A stretch of 64,000 bases of DNA. Source: Apibacter raozihei (GTDB lineage: Bacteria > Bacteroidota > Bacteroidia > Flavobacteriales > Weeksellaceae). Each line of letters starts with the position of its first letter. Within the stretch, counting starts at the first letter, position 1. Position numbers and translations under genes: made by a program. Location: assembly GCF_004014855.1 (NCBI RefSeq), contig NZ_CP034930.1, positions 434,001-498,000 on the forward strand. The letters run 5' to 3'. The notes beneath the pieces were generated by a model. That model was given only the letters and a program-made list of their open reading frames with translations. It was not told the DNA's origin and did no database searches. Below, piece by piece: positions 57,801 to 64,000 of this stretch.

Positions 57801-59978
57801 ACTATTAGGTGCATTCACCTGAGGATCTTTTATAATTTCCGGCCCAGCAACACAAAGTTCGGTTTCTACCGATACAGTAAAATCCTTCCACTGGCTGGTC
57901 TGGTTATACTTTGTAAGAGTATTTTTCGGTACAGCCAACTGTGTTTTAGAAAAATCTATTCCATTAAAAACATTGCTCCCTAATTGAGGAGGATTTATAG
58001 CACAGATAGATAATTTCTCTAATTCTTTACATCCTGAAAAAGCACCTTCACCTATAGTCTGTATTGTGGATGGCAAGGATAATTCTTTAATAGTTGATTC
58101 TTTGAATACGAATTTACCTAATGATTCTAATTCAGAAGGAATTGATACTGAACCACTGAAGCTTCTAAATGTAACATTAGGAAGATATTTTAGATTTGAA
58201 GGCAAAAATACATCTGAAGAACAACCGGTAAAAACTCCAAATTCACCAAAATAATTAGTAAGAAAATTCGTTAATTTCGTGTTAGCTGAAAAATCCAACG
58301 TATTATTTCCCAACTGCATACCTTTAAAGGCTGAACCTCCAATGGTTGATAGGTTAGGACTTTTTGAGAAATCTAGTTTGGACATATTTGCTCTTAAAAA
58401 TGCCTGTTCTCCTATAGTTTCCAATTCCAACGGAAGAGTTAAATCTCCTTTGAACTCGGTAAATAAAAGTCCTGGAATAGTCTTCAAATTTTTAGGAAGA
58501 ATCACATGGCTGTTATTTCCAAAAAAAGCCCCTCGTTGTCCGTAATAATTATAACCAAAAACTGCTAATTTGTGATTTACTAAAAAATCTAATGTATTAT
58601 TTTCTAAACGTATAGCCTCAAAAGCAGAGCCTCCAACAGTTGTTAAGTTGGAACTATAAGAAAAATCTAATTTAGACATACTTGCTTCCAAAAAGGCTTG
58701 TTCTCCTATAGTCGTAAGATTAGGGCTCTTGGAAAAATCCAGCACTGTCATTGTTGCCCCTCTAAAAGCTCGTGCTCCTATGGTTTCTAGTTCGGATGGT
58801 AAGGTTACACTTCCTTTAAAAAAAGAAAATGAGACTGCCGGAATTACTTTCATATTAGTAGGAAGAATTACATGGCTATCGTTACCTGCAAAGCTCCCTC
58901 GTTCTCCAAAATAATTTGTAAGAAAAGTTGTTAATTTTCTATTTGTTGAAAAATCCAATGTATTATTTTCTAATTTTATAGCCTCAAAAGCTGATCCTCC
59001 TATAGAAGTAAGGCTTGGACTATGTAAGAAATCTAATTTGGACATATTTGCTCTTAAAAATGCCTGAGTTCCTATGGTTTCTAATTCCAACGGAAGAGTT
59101 ATACTCCCTTTAAAATCCGCGAATAAAAGTTCCGGAATTGATTTTAAATTTTTCGGTAATATTACATGGCTCGCGTTTCCATAAAAAGCTCCCCGTTGTC
59201 CAAAATAATTTCTTCCGAATGTATTTAATTTTTGGTTGACAGAAAAATCCAATGTGTTATTTACTAGCTTAATAGCCTCAAAAGCAGAGCCTCCAATGGT
59301 AGTTAGGTTGAGACTATTTGAGAAATCCAAATTTGACATACTTGCCCTTAAAAACGCCTGCTCTTCAATAGTTTCCAATTCCAACGGAAGAGTTATACTT
59401 CCTTTAAAATCAACAAATAAAAGTCCTGGGATCCTCTTCATATTTTTAGGAAGAATCACATGGCTGTTATTTCCATAAAAAGCTCCCCGTTGTCCAAAAT
59501 AATTTCTTCCGAATGTATTTAATTTTTGATTGACAGAAAAATCCAATGTATTATTCCCTAACTTTATAGCTTCAAAAGCAGAGCCTCCTATAGAAGTAAG
59601 GTTCGGACTTTTTGAAAAATCCAGACTTTTCAGGGTAGCTCCCACAAAGGCTTGTTCGCCAATTGTGTAAACTGACTTAGGCAATGTAATCATATCCAAT
59701 TTAATATAAGCCAATGCCCTTGTCGGGAAAATGTTATCTACTAAATCAGCATTTAGCATGTCTAAATTCTTTAATGCAGACATTTGACGAATAGTCTCAA
59801 AATCTACACTATTAAGGGTTCCTGTAAGGCTGAGATCAGTTATCTTAGCCTTATCCGTTCCTACCAGCTGGGATAGGGTTCCGGGTGTCGCTACTTCGTA
59901 GTTCTTACTAAGCTGCCCCCATGAAAGAGAAAAGCATAGAAAGAAACATAAAAGCGATAAATAATAGCTTTGTTTCAT
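54825..59978 (-). CDS. Giant type IX-secreted surface protein with leucine-rich repeats (paralogue 2)
   Basis: A 1717-residue paralogue of the gene at 49594 with the same order of parts: signal peptide (1-21, identical), BspA-type leucine-rich repeats, two FMDRNLGA/FDPCP.GWRVP modules (near 859-1015 and 1326-1455) and a C-terminal type IX sorting domain nearly identical to that of paralogue 1. Its repeats are different: five units of 98 residues (119-216, 217-314, 315-412, 437-534, 535-632) with a 24-residue half unit at 413-436. The repeats have diverged more than in paralogue 1. Both ends are conserved and the middle is not, as expected for exposed binding surfaces. Confidence 0.88.
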   Translation of the reverse strand: MKQSYYLSLLCFFLCFSLSWGQLSKNYEVATPGTLSQLVGTDKAKITDLSLTGTLNSVDFETIRQMSALKNLDMLNADLVDNIFPTRALAYIKLDMITLPKSVYTIGEQAFVGATLKSLDFSKSPNLTSIGGSAFEAIKLGNNTLDFSVNQKLNTFGRNYFGQRGAFYGNNSHVILPKNMKRIPGLLFVDFKGSITLPLELETIEEQAFLRASMSNLDFSNSLNLTTIGGSAFEAIKLVNNTLDFSVNQKLNTFGRNYFGQRGAFYGNASHVILPKNLKSIPELLFADFKGSITLPLELETIGTQAFLRANMSKLDFLHSPSLTSIGGSAFEAIKLENNTLDFSTNRKLTTFLTNYFGERGSFAGNDSHVILPTNMKVIPAVSFSFFKGSVTLPSELETIGARAFRGATMTVLDFSKSPNLTTIGEQAFLEASMSKLDFSYSSNLTTVGGSAFEAIRLENNTLDFLVNHKLAVFGYNYYGQRGAFFGNNSHVILPKNLKTIPGLLFTEFKGDLTLPLELETIGEQAFLRANMSKLDFSKSPNLSTIGGSAFKGMQLGNNTLDFSANTKLTNFLTNYFGEFGVFTGCSSDVFLPSNLKYLPNVTFRSFSGSVSIPSELESLGKFVFKESTIKELSLPSTIQTIGEGAFSGCKELEKLSICAINPPQLGSNVFNGIDFSKTQLAVPKNTLTKYNQTSQWKDFTVSVETELCVAGPEIIKDPQVNAPNSYIYDVDAAKANNYGGLEIPVAKAYAMWETNEYLEGKGIPEGTLSASIYWEDVKGLVRSVSVDQNAKDSKIKVMINQAKGKGNAVVALHVGATGDPLKDPVYWSWHVWVTDDPTNGITYDNNPGSNEHLVNTFMDRNLGALSNSFLGNDWTRSAGLMYQWGRKDPFPAMVYKDGISVRINSLRFGEVTNANYLAIDGFQKERASNIISENIRESINNPFTIYTPLESEIVVNSGGKKTVPARSTWFHNNLEEFYSKNERTPNLWSDNTGGKRMPGLKFEQQTKSSFDPCPAGWRVPAYAHMFINTPSNSPWGGQNMPTILDFQNEDYETKYKEHYKGIQIYPGLGIDFSGIPNYNLGLMPLTGHYVFYGNKLVYQDQGAEIALSSSTMNMWGGITGLAIIADFLQNNSKGLYQIRTIDIEGHSGGLAAIRCVKEDFPTMEVTTTYISNDVEEYTEGLKNPNSYMLVKNVSEQEISIPVNKAFAVYNQLLTDHQWPSGKLSTNVNWTTDTQLIKEVKVNGVDENAVISVKINANKSGNAVISLHSGDKETSEDPVLWSWHIWVSNNEIQTITYTTESKFSKNYEEYLAFNTYGGNVPLTTTFMDRNLGAIEFDVSSKNSQVIDNTRGLLYQWGRKDPTPLFIPLSGGFWGEHDRIYLGTTNLKKQQYNSVVSSSLEYDNYALFSADTKVQDVLLKSVRNPFLHISRGNTYSWLPEIVPNLWGHADSKSPFDPCPEGWRVPDFSSAGVYGSPWYKEGMGLWKKNKDNLWDFDIIPQNKSLEALSGRLISNRAGTVGVVLTSEEYNLGHFPSDGGRGIEKDRPIFLDGLLIYGQNWSASMYGSSQRSLEPLAMAFGTGNDGVDPSNLVRPRTGLPIRCAKDEIRFNKELIKKSPINRLSSRNYVEVQSVEAQTTTLTESQIKITPNPTSGLFKVLLTGVTEGKLSVVNINGTVIHSKMFANSTEVDVNIQNQPSGVYMVQVQAQGQVVNKKVIKK
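58083..59624 (-). repeat. Diverged 294-bp tandem repeats in giant gene 2
   Basis: Five 98-codon units; the marker TCTTCCGAAT is found at 59211 and 59505, 294 bp apart. One extra 72-bp piece (24 codons, 413-436) repeats the start of a unit and gives the array an irregular step. Confidence 0.85.
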
Positions 59979-60378
59979 ATAATATAATTTAATGTGATTT
60001 CTTACTTTTGATTAAAACCGACTTTTGATTTTTTATTATTCCAATGTGCATTTTTAGAATAAAAGAAGTAAAGGCAGAATTTGGCAGGCAGTTTAAATTC
60101 ATATATTTACAGTTATTTTTTATACAATATTAGTAAAAATTAGGCATAAAACTATCAATTTTTAGATTTTATATTAAAGGTTTTACAAGTATTGTAGATA
60201 AAAAACAAGAACTGAATAGCTTAACAACTAAAAAAATTTGATAAAATATAATATATTAAATTTTATTCTACAATGATTGATTTTTCAACTATTTGAAGTC
60301 TTTAAAAAAAGCAGAATTTTTATTACACCAACTATAATTATAAATTTAAAATAGCCAGATAACTTACTTTGGATTATA
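59979..60378. other. AT-rich spacer upstream of giant gene 2
   Basis: 400 bp between the marC-like gene and giant gene 2. Its first ~100 bp (59979-60080) closely match the region above giant gene 1. The rest is AT-rich without a gene; an imperfect inverted repeat (60191-60203 with 60261-60274) is weak. Confidence 0.6.
60004..60030 (-). promoter_or_regulatory. Paired direct repeat upstream of giant gene 2
   Basis: ACTTTTGATT at 60004-60013 and 60021-60030, the same 17-bp period and distance from the ATG as above giant gene 1. Confidence 0.4.
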
Positions 60379-61056
60379 TTACATAATATCAATATGAAAA
60401 ATTTTGGATATACCTGTCAAGGTTATTTGTATGCCTATACAAAAGGTGAAAAAAGCTATAAGTTTATTAATAATTATATTCCCAGAGCTACCTACCTTAT
60501 CAACAATCTTTGAAGCATTTGACAAAAAAAAGTATACTAAAATACAAAGAACAAGTATAACCAGAGCAATAGTCAGATAGTTAATCAAAGTCAGGTACAT
60601 GTTTTCTTCAATTGAGCTGTTAGCGGTTAAAGTAAATATAACGGAAATACTACCTGAGCCCATTATAATGGGAAAGGTAATAGGATAAAATATATCTTTT
60701 TGAATATTTTCATTATCTAAATCGTTTATGGTTTTCTCTTTTTTTTCTTTACTTTTTCCTTTATTATTCCCATCGGATAACCAGCCCAAGGCTGTCTTAC
60801 AAATCATGAGACCTCCTCCCAGCTGTATAACAGGAATGGACAGACCAAACAGCAGTAATATTAAACGACCGATAAGTAAGCTTCCTAACCCAATAGATAA
60901 ACAATAAATGGTTATTTGCTTTACTACAGATTTTCTTTGTTTTTCCCCTAATCCCTCCAGAAAATTATTTACAATAAATGCGTTGCCAATAGGATTAACC
61001 ACGGGAAACAAGGCTACCATAGCCGCTGAAAATACATGTATAAAATTCTGTACCAT
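60379..61056 (-). CDS. MarC-family integral membrane protein
   Basis: A 225-residue inner-membrane protein with six predicted helices. MarC features include FPVVNPIGNAFIVNNF near the start, LLFGLSIPVIQLGGGLMI, and FYPITFPIIMGSGSISVIFTL in the second half. The central loop is highly charged (GKSKEKKEKTINDLDN). The family was once linked to multiple antibiotic resistance, but this has not held up and its role is unknown. It lies between the nuoD terminator and giant gene 2, on the same strand as both, as a separate unit. Confidence 0.88.
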   Translation of the reverse strand: MVQNFIHVFSAAMVALFPVVNPIGNAFIVNNFLEGLGEKQRKSVVKQITIYCLSIGLGSLLIGRLILLLFGLSIPVIQLGGGLMICKTALGWLSDGNNKGKSKEKKEKTINDLDNENIQKDIFYPITFPIIMGSGSISVIFTLTANSSIEENMYLTLINYLTIALVILVLCILVYFFLSNASKIVDKVGSSGNIIINKLIAFFTFCIGIQITLTGISKIFHIDIM

Positions 61057-61176
61057 TTCTTTAGGTTTTTTGAGTTGTAAAGATCGTATTTTAACTCAAG
61101 TGAACATCATTTTTTATAAAAAAATATTTATTTAACCTAAATTTTTAAATTTAATATATAAACTACTTTATATAAT

Positions 61177-61208
61177 AAAAAATCCCCTTCAAATGAAGGG
61201 GATTTTTT
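61177..61208 (-). terminator. Strong intrinsic terminator after nuoD
   Basis: A 14-bp perfect stem (61177-61190 with 61195-61208) with 4-base loop, GC-rich core and T tract, 23 bases after the nuoD stop. It ends the nuoABCD transcript. Confidence 0.9.
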
Positions 61209-61230
61209 ATTATACTATTATTTTGTACGA

Positions 61231-62475
61231 TTAAGCGTCTAACTCACCTGCAATTACATTTAAACTTCCCAGTGCAATAATGGCATCGGATAACATTTGT
61301 CCTTTAACCAGCTCTTCAAAAGCCTGATAATAAATAAAGCACGGTCTTCTGAAATGTAAACGATACGGACTTCTTCCTCCATCACTAACTAAATAAAAGC
61401 CTAACTCTCCATTACCACCTTCAACAGAATTATATACTTCACCGGTTGGAATTTTTGTTTCCCCCATAATGATTTTAAAATGATAAATTAGCGCTTCCAT
61501 ACTATTGTAAACATCCGGCTTATCCGGCAGATAAAAGTCCGGTACATCTTCATGGTAATTTCCTTCCGGCAAATTTTCATACGCATTTTTTATCAGCTTG
61601 AAACTTTCTCTTATCTCCTGCAATCGTACCATAAAACGGTCATAAGCATCACCGGCAGTACCTATAGGAATGATAAAATCAAAGTCATCATAGGAAGAAT
61701 AAGGACTCATTACCCTAACGTCATAATCCACACCGGCAGCACGTAAGTTTGGGCCTGTAAATCCGTAATTTAAGGCTCTTTCTGCAGATATTCCTCCCAC
61801 CCCAATCGTTCTGTCCATGAATATCCGGTTTCTTTCAAGTAAGCTGGCAAACTCTTCCAGTCTTTTCGGAAAATCAGCGATAAATTCACGAATTAACTGA
61901 TGAAATTTAGGGCTGAAATCTCTTTCAAAACCACCAATACGACCAATATTGGTAGTCATTCTGGCTCCACATACCTGTTCGTAAAGATCATAAATTTTTT
62001 CCCTGTCCTGGAACATATACGTAAATCCGGTTAGTGCACCTGTATCTACTCCCATGACGGAGTCGCATACCAAATGGTCTGCTATTCGCGCCAGCTCCAT
62101 AATTATGATTCGCATATAATCTATTTTCTTAGAAACTTTTATACCTAAAAGCTTCTCCATAGTCATATGCCACCCCATATTATTGATTGGTGACGAACAA
62201 TAATTTAACCGATCTGTTAAAGTCGTAATCTGAGCATAGGTTCTTCTTTCGGATATTTTCTCAAAAGCCCTGTGAATATATCCAACAGTAGAGGATGAAG
62301 AGACAATTCGCTCTCCGTCCATTAATATATGATTTTCAAATATACCATGAGTTGACGGGTGGGTAGGTCCTAAATTTATTTTCTGAAGCTGACCGTCTAA
62401 TTGTTCTTTAACGATATAATTATCAACGACACCCGCAAGGTTTATCAACTCACTTTTATTATTTTCCTGAGACAT
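61231..62475 (-). CDS. nuoD: NADH-quinone oxidoreductase subunit D
   Basis: NuoD (49-kDa type) is part of the quinone-reducing Q module of complex I. The 414-residue protein shows the family start LGPTHPSTHG, the quinone-site His/Tyr regions, RLNYCSSPINNMGW and EGGNGELGFYLVSDGG near the end, and is a stand-alone subunit, not fused to NuoC. It starts 32 bp after nuoC. The next gene downstream is not nuoE: a strong terminator and a marC-like gene follow. Confidence 0.96.
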   Translation of the reverse strand: MSQENNKSELINLAGVVDNYIVKEQLDGQLQKINLGPTHPSTHGIFENHILMDGERIVSSSSTVGYIHRAFEKISERRTYAQITTLTDRLNYCSSPINNMGWHMTMEKLLGIKVSKKIDYMRIIIMELARIADHLVCDSVMGVDTGALTGFTYMFQDREKIYDLYEQVCGARMTTNIGRIGGFERDFSPKFHQLIREFIADFPKRLEEFASLLERNRIFMDRTIGVGGISAERALNYGFTGPNLRAAGVDYDVRVMSPYSSYDDFDFIIPIGTAGDAYDRFMVRLQEIRESFKLIKNAYENLPEGNYHEDVPDFYLPDKPDVYNSMEALIYHFKIIMGETKIPTGEVYNSVEGGNGELGFYLVSDGGRSPYRLHFRRPCFIYYQAFEELVKGQMLSDAIIALGSLNVIAGELDA

Positions 62476-62507
62476 TTTTCTTTTTTTATCTTTTAATATT
62501 AGACGGG

Positions 62508-63020
62508 TTATCTACCAAACATGGCATCATCTTTATCTGTACGTGTTGCATCTTCCAGCTGATATTGTTTCAGCATAGGATGATATTCCATTTCTTCCAT
62601 ATTAAGAATCCGCTTTAAATTGGGATGTCCTTTAAAATTGATTCCATAGAAATCGAACGTTTCTCTTTCCATCCAGTTAGCACCGGAATAAAGAGAAGTT
62701 AAAGAATCTACATCTGGCTTATCAATAGACAAATAGGTTTTTAACCTCAGCCTGAAATTATTAATAAAACTATGTAAATGGTATATTACTCCTAGCTCAG
62801 CACCTTTGTGATCCGGATAATGGATACCGCATATATCTGTAAGAAAATCTATTTTAATCGTATGCTTTTTTACAAATTCGACTAAAGGCAGAACAGCTTC
62901 ATCCTTAATTTCCAATGTCAGAATACCATCCGGCTCATAAGCTCTAAGAATAGAGTCTCCAAATTCATCTGTTAAAAGCTGTAAAACAAATTGATTGTCT
63001 ATAATTGTATTTTCTTCCAT
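62508..63020 (-). CDS. nuoC: NADH-quinone oxidoreductase subunit C
   Basis: NuoC (30-kDa type) joins NuoB and NuoD in the Q module of complex I. The 170-residue protein has DICGIHYPDHKGAELGVIYHL and the diagnostic WMERETFDFYGINFKGHPNLKRIL. The open frame starts at TTG 63023, but ATG 63020 (MEENTIID) is the natural start, 5 bp after nuoB. Separate from NuoD, as in most bacteria outside the enterics. Confidence 0.95.
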   Translation of the reverse strand: MEENTIIDNQFVLQLLTDEFGDSILRAYEPDGILTLEIKDEAVLPLVEFVKKHTIKIDFLTDICGIHYPDHKGAELGVIYHLHSFINNFRLRLKTYLSIDKPDVDSLTSLYSGANWMERETFDFYGINFKGHPNLKRILNMEEMEYHPMLKQYQLEDATRTDKDDAMFGR

Positions 63021-63024
63021 CAAA

Positions 63025-63570
63025 TTACGAAATATTATATGATTCTAATAAAGCTTTATACTCTGGTGAATCTCTTCTTCTCAGGCTTTCGTTTTGTACC
63101 ATTTCCTGAATCTGCATAAAACCTTCAATAATTTGCTCCGGTCTTGGAGGGCATCCGGGTACATAAACGTCTACCGGAATGATCTTATCAATTCCCTGAA
63201 GTACAGAATACGTATCAAAAATACCGCCACTGGAAGCACAGGCACCCACTGCCATTACCCATTTAGGCTCTGCCATTTGAGAATAAACCTGTTTAAGCAC
63301 CGGGGCTAGTTTTTTAGATATGGTTCCACAAACCATCAGTAAATCCGCCTGTCTGGGAGAAAACCTCATATTTTCAGCCCCAAAACGGGATAAATCATAG
63401 TTTGATGCTTGTATAGCCATAAACTCAATACCGCAGCAAGAGGTTGCAAAAGGTAAAGGCCATAAAGAATATGAGCGGGCCAACCCGATAATTTTATCTA
63501 AGCTCCCGGCAAAATATCCTGGTCCGCTTACTCCCTCAGGAGGTTCGACCATCGTAACTTTTTCTGACAT
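63025..63570 (-). CDS. nuoB: NADH-quinone oxidoreductase subunit B
   Basis: NuoB (PSST type) holds the last iron-sulfur cluster (N2) before quinone. The 181-residue protein has the four ligands Cys45 and Cys46 (CCGIEF), Cys111 (GACASSGG) and Cys140 (VPGCPPRPE). All key residues are present. It lies 42 bp after nuoA and directly before nuoC. Confidence 0.97.
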   Translation of the reverse strand: MSEKVTMVEPPEGVSGPGYFAGSLDKIIGLARSYSLWPLPFATSCCGIEFMAIQASNYDLSRFGAENMRFSPRQADLLMVCGTISKKLAPVLKQVYSQMAEPKWVMAVGACASSGGIFDTYSVLQGIDKIIPVDVYVPGCPPRPEQIIEGFMQIQEMVQNESLRRRDSPEYKALLESYNIS

Positions 63571-63612
63571 ATTTCTCTTTCTAAATCTAAAGTATATTGT
63601 AAATAGTATCTT

Positions 63613-63978
63613 TTATTTTTCCCAATCCAGAGCTCCTTTTTTCACTACATATAAAAAGCCTAGTAAGAAAATAGAAATAAAGGTGACTACAGCTAAAAAT
63701 CCGGCAACGCCAAATTCTTTAACATTAAGTGCGTAAGGATAAAAGAAAACTATTTCTATATCAAATAAAACAAATAAAATTGCAGTTAGAAAATACTTAA
63801 TTGAAAACGGTGTACGTGCATCTCCTTCGTATGCTACACCACATTCAAAAGTATCATCTTTTGCCTTACCATGAATTCTTGTCCCTAACATAGCTGAGCC
63901 GATAAGTGTCATTACACTGAAACCTAATGCTACAGCTACCTGAATTAATATAGGTACATAATCAACGGGTAAACTCAT
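63613..63978 (-). CDS. nuoA: NADH-quinone oxidoreductase subunit A
   Basis: NuoA is a small membrane subunit of complex I at the junction of the arms. The 121-residue protein has three membrane helices and the conserved FECGVAYEGDARTPFSIKYFLTAILFVLFDIE stretch, cited here only as a landmark near residues 44-75 with the Cys-loop that senses the quinone site. It is the first nuo gene on this strand; its promoter lies at or beyond the window edge. Confidence 0.95.
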   Translation of the reverse strand: MSLPVDYVPILIQVAVALGFSVMTLIGSAMLGTRIHGKAKDDTFECGVAYEGDARTPFSIKYFLTAILFVLFDIEIVFFYPYALNVKEFGVAGFLAVVTFISIFLLGFLYVVKKGALDWEK

Positions 63979-64000
63979 TTTTTAGTAATTTTTTTAATTA

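Noticed and set aside
58066-59478. Several plus-strand open frames of 60-90 codons opposite the giant gene 2 repeats
   Set aside because: They recur with the repeat period and share the same odd sequence, so they are mirror frames of the repeats rather than genes.
60191-60274. Inverted repeat of 13 bases in the marC-giant gene 2 spacer
   Set aside because: One arm has an extra base, the loop is over 50 bases, and there is no linked feature.

Overview
The window looks like the chromosome of a low-GC member of the Bacteroidota, most likely class Flavobacteriia near Weeksellaceae; the genus cannot be fixed from the sequence alone. The reasons are the very AT-rich spacers, many -7 promoter elements of the Bacteroidota type (TAnnTTTG), type IX secretion signals (a SprE/PorW lipoprotein and two huge proteins with C-terminal sorting domains), a GLPGLI-family protein, a DUF6089 protein, and the flavobacterial gene order DUF6089-uppS-bamA-ompH-ompH. 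I saw no tRNA, rRNA, insertion sequence, CRISPR array or prophage.

Layout. 1-9.5 kb: an AraC regulator, ligA, a GT25 glycosyltransferase, fabI, a lipoprotein, an ABC-F ATPase, then a TSUP anion transporter with its DUF1634 partner and a FUSC-type membrane protein (8.2-11.75 kb). 11.9-15.9 kb: an accessory-looking block with a small secreted two-cysteine peptide behind a structured leader, a GLPGLI protein and a TonB-receptor-like outer-membrane barrel. 15.9-24.7 kb: a yqaA/plsC/manA operon, pepE, two proteins that resemble orphan immunity genes, an L,D-transpeptidase-like protein, corA and aspS. 25-31.4 kb: the type IX secretion lipoprotein SprE/PorW, a Kdo-kinase-like protein, and a three-gene set (GT2, LAB_N membrane protein, GT39) typical of lipid A glycosylation. 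31.5-44.5 kb: mdh, uraA, murF, a bestrophin-like channel, two OmpH/Skp chaperones, bamA, uppS, a DUF6089 protein and a polyprenyl diphosphate synthase. 44.8-49.5 kb: a DUF5009-type acyltransferase, a pentapeptide-repeat protein, a broken gene rebuilt here from three frames, and an oligopeptidase B. 49.6-60 kb: two tandem paralogous cell-surface proteins of 1646 and 1717 residues with leucine-rich repeats. 60.4-64 kb: a MarC protein and nuoD, nuoC, nuoB and nuoA.

How the parts fit. Much of the window serves the cell envelope: outer-membrane protein assembly (BamA, OmpH), peptidoglycan precursors and lipid carriers (MurF, UppS, polyprenyl synthase), lipid A and phospholipid work (Kdo kinase-like, GT2/GT39/LAB_N, PlsC, FabI), and type IX export (SprE/PorW) with two large cargo proteins nearby. 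The most unusual places are the broken basic C-terminal gene at 46.6-47.2 kb, whose two frame breaks both lie in A tracts and need the same shift; the secreted peptide/GLPGLI/barrel block with its hairpin-rich leader; the almost perfect 357-bp tandem repeats inside the first giant gene; and the nuo operon that stops with a strong terminator after nuoD.
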